The notes beneath the pieces are model-generated. The model had not been told where the DNA came from and searched no databases. It was given only the letters and a program-made list of their open reading frames with translations. Shown piece after piece: positions 44,043 to 52,919 of a stretch of 64,000 nucleotides of DNA; position 1 is the first letter of the stretch, and each line of letters opens with the position of its first letter. Location of the stretch: assembly GCF_900142415.1 (NCBI RefSeq), contig NZ_FRAU01000003.1, positions 126,307-190,306 of the forward strand, in the 5' to 3' direction. The translations under genes and the position numbers were made by a program. This DNA comes from Rhodothermus profundi (GTDB lineage Bacteria > Bacteroidota > Rhodothermia > Rhodothermales > Rhodothermaceae).

Positions 44043-46886
44043 TCAATGGGCGTCCAGCCAGTTGTCGCCCACGCCAATATCCACTTCGATCGGTACGCCT
44101 TCTAGAGGCAGAGCTTGCTTCATTTCCTCCTCAACCAGCCGGCGCACCGGCTCCACCTCCTCAGGTGGCACCTCAAATACCAACTCATCGTGCACCTGCA
44201 GCAGCATCTTAGCCTGCCGTCTTTCTTGCTGCAATCGGTGGTAGATATGCACCATGGCCAGCTTGATCATGTCGGCCTGCGTGCCCTGGATAGGCATGTT
44301 TACGGCAATCCGCTCGGCCATAGATCGCTCGGCCCGATTGCGCGCGTTAATGTTCGGGACGTAGCGGCGACGCCCCAGCAGGGTTTCAACATAGCCCTGC
44401 TGTCGCGCGGTTTCGATCAGGCGGTGTAGAAAACGGGTTACGCCAGGAAAGGCCCGTTGATACTCTTCGATAAGCTGTTGCGCCTCGCGCGTAGAGCACC
44501 GCAGTCGCTGGGCCAGACCCCACGCTGAAATACCGTAGGGAATCCCATAATTGACCATCTTAGCGCGGCGGCGCTGCTCAGGCGTCACCTTTTCAGGAGG
44601 TACCTTGAAAACCCGTGCTGCCGTTGCCGTATGAATATCCTGACCTTCTAAGAAGGCCTGGCGGAGCGCTTCGTCCCCACTGAGCGCTGCCAGAATACGC
44701 AGCTCAATCTGCACATAATCGGCCGACAGGAGCTTCCAGCCGGGCCGCGGCACAAAAGCCCGCCGGATTTCCCGCCCCATCTCGGTGCGCACCGGAATGT
44801 TTTGCAAGTTCGGATTGCTGGACGAGAGTCGTCCGGTCGCCGTTACCGTCTGGTTGAAGGTGGTATGAATGCGCCCGGTCTCCGGATGGACGAGGGATTC
44901 CAGACCATCAACGTACGTGCTTTTCAGCTTGGCCAGATGTCGCCAGTCGAGCACCAGTCCGGGCAGTGGATGCTGCGTAGCCAGCTCCTGAAGCACACTT
45001 TCCCGGGTGGACAGCTTGCCAGTGCTGGTGCGGCCCCGGGGTTTCAATCCCAGTCGGTTAAACAAGACGTCTGCCAGTTGCTGCGGCGATCCAATTTTGA
45101 ACGTGACGCCCGCTATTTCAAAAATCTTTGCTTCCAGCTTATGGAGTTCCGCTTCAAGCTGTGCTCCGATTTCTCGAAGCACGTTTCGGTCAATGCAGAC
45201 GCCTGTCCGCTCCATGTCGGCCAACACCTCAATGAGCGGGAACTCCATCGTTTCGGCAATATGCCGGAGCCCGAGTCGGTCTAGCTCTGCCGCCAGCACC
45301 TCGGCAAGCTGCAGTGCAATGTCCGTATCTTCACAGGCATAGGGCCCCACCTCCTCAATCGACACATCGCGCATGGATTTCTGGTCCCGGCCCGAGCCGA
45401 TTAGTTCAGCGATAGAGACCATCTGGTACCGAAGGTACTGCCGGGCCAGCACGTCCAGGTTATGGGGTTCTTCCGGAGCGATCAGGTAGTGCGCCACCAT
45501 GGTATCGAAGTACGGTGGCGGCACCTCAACACCATGCCGCGCCAACACCACCAGATCGTATTTCAGGTTTTGCCCGACTTTGCGCTGCGCGCGTTGGAGA
45601 ATGGGCGCCAGTCGCTTGACCACCACTTCGGTCGGGGTGCCGTCCGGCAGCGGCGTGGGCACATAGTAGCCCTGACCTTTGTCCCAGGAGAAGGCGATTC
45701 CGACCAGTGAGGCCCACATGGCCTCCGTCGACGTTGTTTCCGTGTCGATTGCCAGCCGCTCCAGTCCGTCCAACTGCGCGATTAATTCATCGAGCTGTTG
45801 CTGGTTGCGTACGATCCGATAGTCTGCCTTTTCCGGATCATACACCTCAAGAGGTTCATAGGGGCCAAAATCAAACGATGGCGCTGCTGCTTCTTCCAGC
45901 GCTTCGGCCAGCGCGGCCTCCCCGTTCGTGATGCGGGCCAGTCCGCCCTCCCGGATGCGTCGCACCAGCGAATCAAACTCTAACTCCTGAAAGAGTTGCA
46001 GCAAGCGAGGCAGGTCGGGGCGAGCGCGGTGGAACGTTTCCCAGCGGATTGATAAAGGCACGTCGGTTCGAATGGTTACCAGCCGTTTGGATAGCAGAGC
46101 GTCCTCGCGGTGATTTAGCAGTCCTTCACGGGCACGTTTTCCTTTTACCTCATTAGCATGGGCCAACAGGTTTTCTACAGAGCCGTACTGGCGAATGAGT
46201 TGCACGGCCGTTTTCTCCCCGATGCCTGGTACGCCCGGCACATTATCGCTTGGATCTCCCATGAGCGCCAGCACATCGATGAATTGCGGAGGTTCCAGGC
46301 CATACGTTTCACGAAAGGTTTCTATTGTAATGAGATCGAACGTCTCGCCACGCCGCGAGGGTTTATAAAGGGAAATGTGCGGGCTCAAGAGCTGCAAGAA
46401 GTCTTTGTCCGGCGAAACGATGAGGACGTCAACGCCGTAGGTTTCAGCTTTGCGGGCCAACGTGCCGATAACGTCATCCGCTTCAACACCGGGTTCCTCA
46501 ATGACCGGGATATCCAGCGCCCGAACAATTTCCTTGATCCAGGGCAGGTTGGCCAGCAGGTCTTCGGGAGGAGGCTCCCGGTGCGCCTTGTACTCCTCGT
46601 AAATGGCCTCGCGAAATGTCCCCTCCTCTCCACCGGCGTCAAAGACCACGGCCATGTAATCCATACCGTGGTCTTCAATAAGCTTGAGCAGCGAAATGGT
46701 GAAGCCATAAGTGGCCGACGTATTCTGTCCCTTTGTGTTGACAAGCGGGCGGCTGATAAACACATAATGCGCCCGGTATGCCAGCGCCATGGCATCAATC
46801 AAATACAGGCGCTGCATGTCAGCCGGTGGCCGATCGGCTTCAGGCGCGGGAAACAGACTGAGCTGGTCTTCTTTTTGCACGGGCAC
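44043..46886 (-). CDS. polA: DNA polymerase I
   Basis: A 947-residue family A polymerase with three parts: a 5' nuclease domain (to about 330), a 3'-5' exonuclease domain whose acidic residues look intact (LAIDTETTS, NLKYDLVV, YACEDTDIAL), and a polymerase domain. In the O-helix the sequence RRRAKMVNYGIPYG places Tyr780 where Escherichia coli and Thermus enzymes have Phe. In T7 and Mycobacterium polymerases a Tyr here reduces discrimination against dideoxynucleotides. It fills gaps in replication and repair. The start is placed before the 5' nuclease domain. It is divergent from rfbB with a 121-base gap. Confidence 0.96.
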   Translation of the reverse strand: MPVQKEDQLSLFPAPEADRPPADMQRLYLIDAMALAYRAHYVFISRPLVNTKGQNTSATYGFTISLLKLIEDHGMDYMAVVFDAGGEEGTFREAIYEEYKAHREPPPEDLLANLPWIKEIVRALDIPVIEEPGVEADDVIGTLARKAETYGVDVLIVSPDKDFLQLLSPHISLYKPSRRGETFDLITIETFRETYGLEPPQFIDVLALMGDPSDNVPGVPGIGEKTAVQLIRQYGSVENLLAHANEVKGKRAREGLLNHREDALLSKRLVTIRTDVPLSIRWETFHRARPDLPRLLQLFQELEFDSLVRRIREGGLARITNGEAALAEALEEAAAPSFDFGPYEPLEVYDPEKADYRIVRNQQQLDELIAQLDGLERLAIDTETTSTEAMWASLVGIAFSWDKGQGYYVPTPLPDGTPTEVVVKRLAPILQRAQRKVGQNLKYDLVVLARHGVEVPPPYFDTMVAHYLIAPEEPHNLDVLARQYLRYQMVSIAELIGSGRDQKSMRDVSIEEVGPYACEDTDIALQLAEVLAAELDRLGLRHIAETMEFPLIEVLADMERTGVCIDRNVLREIGAQLEAELHKLEAKIFEIAGVTFKIGSPQQLADVLFNRLGLKPRGRTSTGKLSTRESVLQELATQHPLPGLVLDWRHLAKLKSTYVDGLESLVHPETGRIHTTFNQTVTATGRLSSSNPNLQNIPVRTEMGREIRRAFVPRPGWKLLSADYVQIELRILAALSGDEALRQAFLEGQDIHTATAARVFKVPPEKVTPEQRRRAKMVNYGIPYGISAWGLAQRLRCSTREAQQLIEEYQRAFPGVTRFLHRLIETARQQGYVETLLGRRRYVPNINARNRAERSMAERIAVNMPIQGTQADMIKLAMVHIYHRLQQERRQAKMLLQVHDELVFEVPPEEVEPVRRLVEEEMKQALPLEGVPIEVDIGVGDNWLDAH

Positions 46887-47007
46887 TTTTGCGTCGATCT
46901 ATCAGGAAGACATTGCCTGAAGTTAAAAAGGTCGGGGAAAGTTAGTTCCTTCTGATGCGTTATATTGAAGCTGATTTTTCCGGAGCACATATTCAAGGCA
47001 AAACAGC

Positions 47008-48099
47008 ATGTCCGAGAAAACACCGCCTGTTGTTCATACGCCAGAGGTCATTCTGGTGACCGGCGGCGCAGGCTTTATTGGCTCGAACTTTTTGCTGCAC
47101 ATGGTTCCCCGCCATCCTTCGGTGCAATTTATCAACCTCGACAGCCTTACCTATGCGGGGAATCTGCTCAACCTCCGAGACATTGAAGGGGCCCCCAATT
47201 ACCGGTTTGTGCGAGGCGACGTAGCAGACGCGCCCCTGGTGGAGCGGTTGTTTCGGGAGTATGGCATCACCACTGTCGTGCACCTGGCCGCCGAAAGCCA
47301 CGTAGACCGCTCGATTATGACCCCCCTGTCCTTCGTGCTTACCAACACGGTGGGGACCGTTACCCTGCTGGAAGCAGCCCGCAAAGCCTGGGGCGATCAG
47401 GCTGACCCGAAGCGCTTTCGATTTTATCATATTTCTACAGATGAAGTGTTTGGAAGCCTGGGGCCAGAAGGCTACTTTACTGAAGAGACGCCCTACAATC
47501 CACGCTCGCCTTATGCTGCCTCCAAGGCTGCCAGTGACCACTTCGTGCGGGCCTACTGGCACACCTACGGATTACCTATCGTGATCTCAAACTGTTCGAA
47601 TAATTATGGACCGTACCAGTTTCCCGAAAAGCTCATTCCACTGGTCATTCTGAATGCCCTGGAGCAGCGTCCGATCCCTATCTATGGAAAGGGCGAAAAC
47701 GTTCGCGACTGGCTTTACGTGCGCGATCACTGCACGGCTATTGAGCGCATCTTGTTTTTCGGACAGACCGGGCAGACGTACCTGGTCAGCGCAGGCTGCG
47801 AGCGCAAAAACCTGGAACTGGTTGAACAATTGCTGGACCTGCTCGACGAGGAGCTGGGACGCCCTCCCGGCCAGTCTCGCCAACTTATCACTTTTGTCAA
47901 AGATCGGCCGGGCCACGACTTTCGCTATGCGCTTGATGCGTCTCGGCTACGTCAGGAGCTCGGGTGGTCCCCGGCCTACACCCTGGAAGAAGGCCTCCGC
48001 GAAACCGTCCGATGGTACCTGACGCATCGCGACTGGCTGGAGGCCGTCGCTGACGCCTCTTACCGTGCTTACTATGAAAAACAATACGCCCTGCGCTAA
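47008..48099 (+). CDS. rfbB: dTDP-glucose 4,6-dehydratase
   Basis: A 363-residue short-chain dehydrogenase-type enzyme with an NAD-binding GGAGFIGSN near residue 19, HISTDEVFGSLG, and the catalytic YxxxK in SPYAASKAAS. It converts dTDP-glucose to the 4-keto-6-deoxy intermediate on the way to dTDP-rhamnose and related sugars. The stop is directly followed by the nucleotidyltransferase start. With the next two genes it forms a compact dTDP-sugar operon. Confidence 0.95.
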   Translation: MSEKTPPVVHTPEVILVTGGAGFIGSNFLLHMVPRHPSVQFINLDSLTYAGNLLNLRDIEGAPNYRFVRGDVADAPLVERLFREYGITTVVHLAAESHVDRSIMTPLSFVLTNTVGTVTLLEAARKAWGDQADPKRFRFYHISTDEVFGSLGPEGYFTEETPYNPRSPYAASKAASDHFVRAYWHTYGLPIVISNCSNNYGPYQFPEKLIPLVILNALEQRPIPIYGKGENVRDWLYVRDHCTAIERILFFGQTGQTYLVSAGCERKNLELVEQLLDLLDEELGRPPGQSRQLITFVKDRPGHDFRYALDASRLRQELGWSPAYTLEEGLRETVRWYLTHRDWLEAVADASYRAYYEKQYALR

Positions 48100-48873
48100 A
48101 TGGAGCGTCCGCTCAAAGGCATCGTGCTGGCCGGCGGCACCGGAAGCCGCCTCTACCCGCTGACTAAAGTTACCAACAAGCACCTGCTGCCCGTTGGGCG
48201 CTACCCCATGATTTACCATCCGCTGATGCGGATGCGTCGCGTCGGCATCCGCGAGGTGGCGGTCGTTACCAGCCCCGAACACATGGGCGATGTGGTGAAC
48301 CTGCTGGGCAGCGGGCGCGACTTTGGCCTGGATCTAACTTACCGGGTGCAGGATGAGCCGGGCGGTATTGCTCAGGCTATCGGGCTGTGCGAACGTTTTG
48401 TAGATGGCGACCCATTCCTGGTCATTCTTGGCGACAACATTCTCTCCGAAGACCTGCATGACGAGGTAGCTGCCTACCAGGAACAATTGCGCCGTTACGG
48501 AGGCGGCGCGCGCGTGCTGCTGAAGGAAGTGCCCGATCCAGAACGCTATGGCGTCCCGCGTATTGAAGGAGACCGCATCGTGGAAATCATCGAAAAGCCT
48601 GCCCATCCCCCCAGCCGCTACGCAGTTACCGGCATCTACTTTTATGACGCCTATGCCTTTGAGGTCATTCGCCGGTTGAAACCCAGCGCCCGCGGCGAGC
48701 TGGAAGTGAGTGATGTCAGTAATGCCTACATTGCTCGTGGCCAGCTTTCGTATGGCATCCTGAAGGGCTGGTGGGGAGACGCAGGAACCCTTGAGGGCTG
48801 GCATGAAGCAAATCGGCTGGCCCGCGATCTGGTTTACGAAGAGCTGGAAAACCTGCGCAACAATCGGCCATGA
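48100..48873 (+). CDS. rfbA: Sugar-1-phosphate nucleotidyltransferase, RfbA-like
   Basis: A 257-residue enzyme with the nucleotidyltransferase signature GIVLAGGTGSRLYPLTK at the N terminus, LGDNILSEDL and the C-terminal GWWGDAGT. It would make dTDP-glucose from glucose-1-phosphate and dTTP. It is shorter than typical RfbA (about 290), lacking the C-terminal part, as seen in a subgroup of homologues. It begins on the base after the rfbB stop, and its stop region overlaps the next start by four bases. Confidence 0.88.
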   Translation: MERPLKGIVLAGGTGSRLYPLTKVTNKHLLPVGRYPMIYHPLMRMRRVGIREVAVVTSPEHMGDVVNLLGSGRDFGLDLTYRVQDEPGGIAQAIGLCERFVDGDPFLVILGDNILSEDLHDEVAAYQEQLRRYGGGARVLLKEVPDPERYGVPRIEGDRIVEIIEKPAHPPSRYAVTGIYFYDAYAFEVIRRLKPSARGELEVSDVSNAYIARGQLSYGILKGWWGDAGTLEGWHEANRLARDLVYEELENLRNNRP

Positions 48874-49343
48874 ACTGGAAAGAAGGTCCGATTGAAGGCG
48901 TTGTAATCCGCCCCCTCAAGCGCCATGAGGATACCCGCGGCTGGTTGGCTGAGTTTTTTCGTCAGGACGAGCTGGACCCTTCCGTCTATCCAGTCATGGG
49001 CTATATCTCACTCACGCATCCCGGCATCACCCGTGGGCCCCATGAACACCGGGAGCAGACCGACCTGTTTGTGTTCTTCCACGGTCGGCTGCGGCTGTAC
49101 CTGTGGGATGCCCGGCCCCATTCTCCCACCCATGGTCATCGACAGGTGCTTGACGTGGGCGAAGGGCATCCCGTCACCGCGCTGATTCCTCCGGGTGTAG
49201 TGCACGCCTACCGAAATATAGGCGACACCCCTGCGCTGCTAATCAACTGCCCTAACCGCCTCTATGCAGGCTGGGGGCGCCGAGAGCCCGTCGACGAGAT
49301 TCGGCATGAGAACCGTCCGAATCACCCCTTTTATATGGACTGA
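48870..49343 (+). CDS. rfbC: dTDP-4-dehydrorhamnose 3,5-epimerase family protein
   Basis: A 157-residue cupin-like protein. Its recognisable parts are the RPLKRHEDTRGWLAEFFR start, GPHEHREQTDLFVFF with the catalytic His region and PPGVVHAYRNIG. It is a little shorter than canonical RmlC (about 180). ATGA overlap with the nucleotidyltransferase shows translational coupling. RmlD, the final reductase for rhamnose, is not in the window, so the end product may be a different deoxysugar or the reductase lies elsewhere. Confidence 0.85.
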   Translation: MNWKEGPIEGVVIRPLKRHEDTRGWLAEFFRQDELDPSVYPVMGYISLTHPGITRGPHEHREQTDLFVFFHGRLRLYLWDARPHSPTHGHRQVLDVGEGHPVTALIPPGVVHAYRNIGDTPALLINCPNRLYAGWGRREPVDEIRHENRPNHPFYMD

Positions 49344-49454
49344 CGCATTCGGCACGTTTTTTTCTAGTTAAATCATGTATTCCCGCTGAACCCGGATAAA
49401 ACGCCTGCGTTGCCGACTGGGCAACCATGTACTTCACATAAGCCTTGCCGACCC

Positions 49455-50165
49455 GTGCATCTGCTGCTGTTCGATATTGATGGAACACTCATCCGCACGC
49501 GTGGCTTCGGACGCCAGACCATGGAAGCCGCCCTGTCGGAGTGGTTGGGGCGTCCGGTAACCACGAAGGGCGTTGATTTTGCCGGTCGCACAGATCCAGC
49601 CATTCTGCTGGATATTCTGAAAGCCAGCGGCCTGCCTGAGCACATGGCCCGCTACCTGCTTCCGGAAGCGCTTGAGGTCTACAGTCGCGCTATGCTCCAG
49701 CGGCTGCGCCCGGACCATCTTGAAGTGCTCCCCGGCGTCATCATGCTCCTGGAAGAGCTGAGCGAGTGGCCTGACGTCTATCTGGGCCTGGTAACGGGTA
49801 ACCTGCGGCCGGTTGCGTTCCATAAGTTAGCCCTGGCAGGACTGGCTGGCTATTTTGGCGAAGGAGCCTATGGATGTGACCATGCAAATCGCAACGAGCT
49901 CCCCCCGCTAGCCATCGCACGCGCTCGCGAAGCCACTGGCTATCCATTCACCGGAGCGCATGCCATCATTATCGGCGATACGCCGCACGACATAATCTGT
50001 GCTCGACATGCCGGGGCTGCTGTTGCTGCTGTTTGTACTGGCAGCTACCCACGCGAGGCGCTCGCAGCCTGTCAGCCTGACTTGCTGTTGGACGACCTGA
50101 GTGATCCAGAACCGTTTCTCGAATGGCTAAGCATGCAGCGAACCCTTTCAGGCAAAGCGTCGTAG
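49455..50165 (+). CDS. HAD family hydrolase
   Basis: A roughly 237-residue haloacid-dehalogenase-like phosphatase with motif I DIDGTL near the N terminus, a helical cap with DFAGRTDPAILLDILKASG, and the C-terminal GDTPHDIICARHAG. Likely substrates are small phosphate esters; phosphoglycolate phosphatase is a common neighbour but not shown. The start is placed at the GTG at 49455, giving VHLLLFDIDGTL; an in-frame TTG at 49410 adds an unconserved Cys-rich extension. The last 18 bases overlap the convergent kinase gene. Confidence 0.82.
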   Translation: MHLLLFDIDGTLIRTRGFGRQTMEAALSEWLGRPVTTKGVDFAGRTDPAILLDILKASGLPEHMARYLLPEALEVYSRAMLQRLRPDHLEVLPGVIMLLEELSEWPDVYLGLVTGNLRPVAFHKLALAGLAGYFGEGAYGCDHANRNELPPLAIARAREATGYPFTGAHAIIIGDTPHDIICARHAGAAVAAVCTGSYPREALAACQPDLLLDDLSDPEPFLEWLSMQRTLSGKAS

Positions 50166-51023
50166 CGTCCGCGCCACACCCGCAGCATAACTGTGGCCAA
50201 AAAGGTTCAGGTGATTAATCAGGTGGTACAGATTGTATAACTCCCGACGCTCCTCGTAACCGGGCTCCAGGGGCCAGGCGGCCCGATAGGCTGCGTAAAA
50301 ACGCGCATCAAACCCGCCAAACAGCTCGCTCATGGCAAGATCGGTCTCGCGATCCCCATAGTAAACAGCCGGGTCAATCAGCGCGGCGCGCCCATCGGCT
50401 GTCACCATAAAGTTGCCACTCCAGAGATCGCCGTGCAGTAGCGAAGCAGGCGGACGAGCCGGCAGCAGTTCGGGAAGTCGGGCTTCCAGACGCTCCAGCC
50501 AGCGATCCCAGGCGCGTTCCCAGCACCCTCGCTCTCGCGCCCATCGCACCTGCGGTTCAAGGCGATGCCGCCAGAAAAACGTCGGCCAGTCCTCCTCCCA
50601 GGTATTTTCCTGGGGCATGCGTCCAATAAAATTATCCTGGTCAAACCCATAGCGGGTGTTCTGGCAGCGATGTAACTGCGCCAGCCCCTCCCCAAAGTGC
50701 TCCCAGAAACGAGGACCGGGACGCCCCGGCTCGATCCATTCCATAAGCAAAAAGCCCGGGCAATCTGGCCGCGCTTCGGCAACCGCCACCACCTGAGGAA
50801 TTACCAGGGGGCTTTCGGCTGCGCGCAGCACACGCAGTCCTGCAGCTTCGGCCGGAAAGGTCTGCGCCACTTCCGACGGTCCCCACTTCAAAAAGTACGT
50901 GTTTCGAGCCGTCTCCACCCGGCACGCCCGGGCAATGCACCCTCCTCCAACGGGCGCCGCACAACGAACAGGTTCGCCTACCGTAGCGGCCAGCGCCTGG
51001 TGCAACGCTTCGGGCAACCTCAT
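50148..51023 (-). CDS. Fructosamine kinase family protein
   Basis: A 291-residue protein with the aminoglycoside/fructosamine-kinase fold: an N-terminal ATP-binding part with YFLKWGP, the catalytic loop LLHGDLWSGNF and IDPAVYYGDRETDLAM with the metal-binding Asp. It would phosphorylate protein-bound or free ketosamines so that they can be removed, a deglycation repair step. The gene overlaps the low-molecular-weight phosphatase stop in ATGA, so the two are coupled. That pairing with a phosphatase fits a role in carbonyl or glycation repair, though unproved. Confidence 0.85.
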   Translation of the reverse strand: MRLPEALHQALAATVGEPVRCAAPVGGGCIARACRVETARNTYFLKWGPSEVAQTFPAEAAGLRVLRAAESPLVIPQVVAVAEARPDCPGFLLMEWIEPGRPGPRFWEHFGEGLAQLHRCQNTRYGFDQDNFIGRMPQENTWEEDWPTFFWRHRLEPQVRWARERGCWERAWDRWLERLEARLPELLPARPPASLLHGDLWSGNFMVTADGRAALIDPAVYYGDRETDLAMSELFGGFDARFYAAYRAAWPLEPGYEERRELYNLYHLINHLNLFGHSYAAGVARTLRRFA

Positions 51024-51541
51024 CGCGACAGCCCGGCTATTTCCCGCAGTCGGTGCGTGGCCACCAGATGTTCCAACAGGCGGCGTGCGGTACGCGCTAC
51101 AATCTGGTAGACCTCTTCAAAGCCGCGCGCGCCTCCATAATAGGGATCGGGGACTTCGCCATTGCCTGGCTCCGGGTCAAACGTGCGAAAGAGTTGCACC
51201 TTGTCGCGAAACCGTCCCTCTCGGTCCATCCGAAGCACGTCCTCCAGATTTTCTCGGTCCATCACCAGGATATAGTCATAGCGGGCCAGATCTTCCTGGC
51301 TCAGCTGGCGGGCCACATGGCTGCTCAAATCCACTCCGTGTTGCCGGGCCGTGTGCTGCATGCGTCGATCAGCCGGCTCGCCCACGTGCCAGGGACCCGT
51401 TCCGGCTGAATCAATCTCAAAGTGCGCCGACAGGCCCGCCTCGTCGACCAACTTGCGAAAGACTCCTGCTGCCAGTGGACTCCGACAAATGTTACCCAGG
51501 CAGACAAACAACACGCGGATCGGTTGGTGCAGGTGTGTCAT
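51020..51541 (-). CDS. Low-molecular-weight protein-tyrosine phosphatase
   Basis: About 173 residues from the ATG at 51541. The catalytic P-loop is VCLGNICRSP, and the general acid lies in DPYYGG near the C terminus. This family dephosphorylates tyrosine or arginine in proteins; bacterial members often control polysaccharide export kinases, or act as arginine phosphatases with ClpC. An upstream ATG at 51556 adds five residues without conservation. It overlaps the fructosamine-kinase-like start by four bases. Confidence 0.88.
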   Translation of the reverse strand: MTHLHQPIRVLFVCLGNICRSPLAAGVFRKLVDEAGLSAHFEIDSAGTGPWHVGEPADRRMQHTARQHGVDLSSHVARQLSQEDLARYDYILVMDRENLEDVLRMDREGRFRDKVQLFRTFDPEPGNGEVPDPYYGGARGFEEVYQIVARTARRLLEHLVATHRLREIAGLSR

Positions 51542-51701
51542 CGGTCTTTTGACCATCGACTGACCAAGTTACGGGTGAGGGCTTCTAAACGTCCACTGTT
51601 TTACAAAAGTGCCGGGTATCCTTCAAAATTGGGATTTTCTTGCTTAGCGTTTCCGGCATGTTGTTTCTTAGGTCGGAAAACAGACCCCAGCACACGCCAC
51701 C

Positions 51702-52919
51702 ATGCAGCAGCCATTGTTTGCTTCTGAGCCGCGCGTCTGGCGCGTCCGAGAACTGACCGGTGCGCTTCGCGACACGATTGAGGCGCTCTACGACACACTG
51801 ACCGTCGAGGGAGAGCTGTCCAATTTCCGGCGACATCGCCAGAGTGGCCACTGCTACTTTACGCTGCAGGACGGCCAGGCGCAGCTTCGGTGCGTCATGT
51901 GGTCCCGCTGGGCGCAGCGTTTGTTCTTTCAGCCCGCAGACGGCCATCAGGTGCAGGTGCGCGGACGCCTTACCTTTTACGAGCCGCGGGGGGAATTGCA
52001 GCTTATCGTGGAGACCATGACCCTGGCAGGGGCCGGCGCCCGGCAACAGGCTTTTGAAGCCCTCAAGCGTCGGCTGGCTGCAGAAGGATTATTTGACCCT
52101 GCCCGTAAGCGTCCACTACCGCGCTTTCCGCGACGCATCGGCATGGTCACCTCCGACAGTGGAGCGGCGTTGCAGGACATGCTCAGCATCCTCCAGCGCC
52201 GCTTTCCGCTCGTTGAAGTGCTGCACTGTCCGGTCCGGGTTCAGGGATTACTGGCTGCCCCGAGCATCGCACAGGCGATCCGGATGCTGAATTGCCTGCC
52301 GGACGACCGTCGCCCTGACGTGCTGATCGTCGGCCGAGGAGGCGGTTCGGTCGAAGATCTCTGGGCCTTCAACGAAGAAGTAGTGGCCCGCGCCATTTTC
52401 GCTTCCCGCATCCCGGTCATCAGTGCCGTCGGGCACGAGACCGACGTCACAATCGCTGATCTGGTCGCCGATCGACGAGCTGCTACTCCCTCAATGGCTG
52501 CCGAAATTGCCGTACCCGATCGCACAGAACTGGAAGCAGAACTAACCCGGACAGCGCAGCGCATGCACCGGTACTTGCAGCAGGCTCTCCAGCGTCGTCG
52601 TCAGCACGTGCACACGTTGTTGCACCACTACGGCTTGCGTCGCGTTCCAGACCGACTGGCCTACCTGAAAGCCGACACGCTTCGCTTGCAAGAACGTCTG
52701 CATCAGCACATCCGACAGCTCCTGGACCGACGGCGCCACCTGCTGATGCTGCTTCAGAGCCGCCTGAGTGCTTTTGATCCCCAGCTTCCCTTGCGGCGCG
52801 GCTACGTGCGCGTGCGCTACCAGGGCCATCTGGCCACCCGATCCTATCAGGTACAACCCGGTGAGGTGGTTCTTCTCGAATTTTACGACGGTCAGCACAA
52901 CGCGCAAATTCTGCCTTAA
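51702..52919 (+). CDS. xseA: Exodeoxyribonuclease VII large subunit
   Basis: A 405-residue XseA with an N-terminal OB-fold (LYDTLTVEGELSNFRRHR, GHCYFTLQDG) and a central catalytic domain containing GRGGGSVEDLWAFNEE and PVISAVGHETDVT, followed by a long coiled coil. With XseB it degrades single-stranded DNA from both ends. XseB is not in the window. The start fits the OB-fold, and the last four bases overlap the convergent hydrolase gene. It is divergent from the phosphatase gene. Confidence 0.95.
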   Translation: MQQPLFASEPRVWRVRELTGALRDTIEALYDTLTVEGELSNFRRHRQSGHCYFTLQDGQAQLRCVMWSRWAQRLFFQPADGHQVQVRGRLTFYEPRGELQLIVETMTLAGAGARQQAFEALKRRLAAEGLFDPARKRPLPRFPRRIGMVTSDSGAALQDMLSILQRRFPLVEVLHCPVRVQGLLAAPSIAQAIRMLNCLPDDRRPDVLIVGRGGGSVEDLWAFNEEVVARAIFASRIPVISAVGHETDVTIADLVADRRAATPSMAAEIAVPDRTELEAELTRTAQRMHRYLQQALQRRRQHVHTLLHHYGLRRVPDRLAYLKADTLRLQERLHQHIRQLLDRRRHLLMLLQSRLSAFDPQLPLRRGYVRVRYQGHLATRSYQVQPGEVVLLEFYDGQHNAQILP

